This document shows, in pieces, positions 63,544 to 64,000 of a stretch of 64,000 bases of DNA. The stretch lies in contig DAMH01000027.1 in the NCBI GenBank assembly GCA_002499585.1, forward strand, positions 137,077 through 201,076. The letters run 5' to 3'. The notes beneath the pieces were generated by a model. The model searched no databases, was not told the DNA's origin, and saw nothing but the letters and a program-made list of their open reading frames with translations. Numbering within the stretch: the first letter of the stretch is position 1; each line of letters begins with the position of its first letter. This stretch comes from Euryarchaeota archaeon UBA552. Its GTDB lineage: Archaea > Thermoplasmatota > Poseidoniia > Poseidoniales > Thalassarchaeaceae. The position numbers and the translations under genes were made by a program.

Positions 63544-63969
63544 TCACTCTGATTTTCTTTCTATTATTTCGACACGCACGACCCCGTCATTGAGTCTCAT
63601 TCTGACAAGATCGCCTGTGTTTATTTGCAAGGTTGGGTCGATGTCAAAGCCGTGTCCATACGGAATGGCCTGTATTGATGCCGCTGGCAGTGATAATGGA
63701 CAAACATCCCTGTTGAGTATGCCCACTGGCCCTACTCCCTGATAGCACAATCCCATCAAGACATATGGAGCGACTGTGGATCCGGAACCTTTTGGATACA
63801 CGACGATTTTTCCTCCGATAGTCTGACCTTCCAAGGGGTGTCCAGGTTCCGTCACTTCGCCGGTTGAAGGATCCACATACCCAAGATAGGTTATGGGTAC
63901 ATCAGTTGAAATTGCCCTTGCAGTTACATCGTATGAGTTTTGACTCGGAAGTCCGGTGCCGGACATCAC
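63544..63969 (-). CDS. aconitase-X swivelling domain (phosphomevalonate dehydratase small subunit-like), possibly partial
   Basis: This domain of about 141 aa has ITYLGYVDPSTGEVTEPGHPLEGQTIGGKIVVYPKGSGSTVAPYVLM, which is the DUF126/AcnX small-subunit signature, with the conserved GSGST loop. In archaea this subunit with the large one makes trans-anhydromevalonate phosphate. The start is shown at GTG 63969, but the frame stays open to the window edge (through ERPKNSAIV), so the protein may be longer or fused to the large subunit upstream. ArcTGT follows after 10 nt. Confidence 0.85.
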   Translation of the reverse strand: MMSGTGLPSQNSYDVTARAISTDVPITYLGYVDPSTGEVTEPGHPLEGQTIGGKIVVYPKGSGSTVAPYVLMGLCYQGVGPVGILNRDVCPLSLPAASIQAIPYGHGFDIDPTLQINTGDLVRMRLNDGVVRVEIIERKSE

Positions 63970-64000
63970 AATGGCTGAATTCTTCGGCCTCTCGGTCGGA

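Overview
The window reads as a chromosomal segment of a marine euryarchaeon of the Thermoplasmatota type, most like Marine Group II/III (Poseidoniales-like). This is an inference from gene content. Archaeal information-processing and cofactor genes are present (family-B DNA polymerase, ABCE1, archaeosine tRNA-guanine transglycosylase, eL41, DRG-type GTPase, CTP-type riboflavin kinase, archaeal NadM, archaeal TpiA, aconitase-X/phosphomevalonate dehydratase subunit). They sit beside bacterial-looking genes (exonuclease VII, GrpE, SucCD, pirin, acyl-CoA dehydrogenase) and an animal-type (6-4) photolyase-like protein. Many surface lipoproteins have a C-containing lipobox, as in planktonic marine archaea. 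Genes are packed tightly with ATGA/TTGA overlaps; some starts have a GGTG/GGAGG ribosome-binding site and others have a TATA-like box about 25-30 nt upstream, suggesting leaderless mRNAs. No rRNA, CRISPR array or insertion sequence was seen, and no gene-free stretch exceeds 300 bases.

Left part (1-10.7 kb): an iron/heme acquisition island. An FEA1/low-iron-inducible-like lipoprotein lies behind two DtxR-like palindromes. It is followed by a large surface protein, a siderophore/heme-type ABC importer (binding protein, permease, ATPase), a flavodoxin and a HugZ-like heme-degrading protein, then an opposing secreted CocE/PepX-type hydrolase. Two copies of a hairpin element with a conserved core, in the same orientation, bracket the block from about 2 to 10.5 kb.

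10.8-17 kb: small zinc-ribbon and partner genes, a small protein overlapping a divergent family-B polymerase whose exonuclease motifs look eroded, a RecA-fold protein with degenerate Walker motifs, a membrane-anchored GH1 glycosidase, a DoxX protein and tRNA-Arg(UCU). 17-28.5 kb: a glutaredoxin/GST protein, an unusual M28 peptidase-ZIP metal transporter fusion behind another iron-type palindrome, acyl-CoA dehydrogenase (a fourth palindrome), a 21-residue peptide with nine cysteines, a DUF1295 membrane protein, exonuclease VII subunits, pirin, a CoA-binding protein and the photolyase.

28.6-41.4 kb: central metabolism and housekeeping: PEP synthase, SprT-like protease, tRNA-Ala(GGC), eL41, TpiA, an NDP-sugar pyrophosphorylase, SucC-SucD, two tandem squalene/phytoene synthases (membrane isoprenoids or carotenoids), ABCE1 with an unusual Fe-S domain, and GrpE. 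41.4-54.6 kb: DUF1499, a lipoprotein hydrolase, NadM, a DRG GTPase, TatC, an Atg22/UMF1-like MFS transporter, a GDPD with its first strand apparently at the C terminus, citrate synthase, Kbl, RibK, TruA and a TPR-like protein. 54.6-64 kb: one long minus-strand run with a bPH2 membrane protein, a possible CrtC-like protein, two ABC-2 exporter pairs, ArcTGT lacking the usual zinc cysteines, and the AcnX small-subunit domain running to the window edge.

The recurring theme is metal economy: a shared TTTAGG-N4-CCTAAA palindrome at three promoter regions (four sites), iron and metal uptake, flavodoxin, and two normally metal-binding enzymes (ABCE1, ArcTGT) that have lost ligands.
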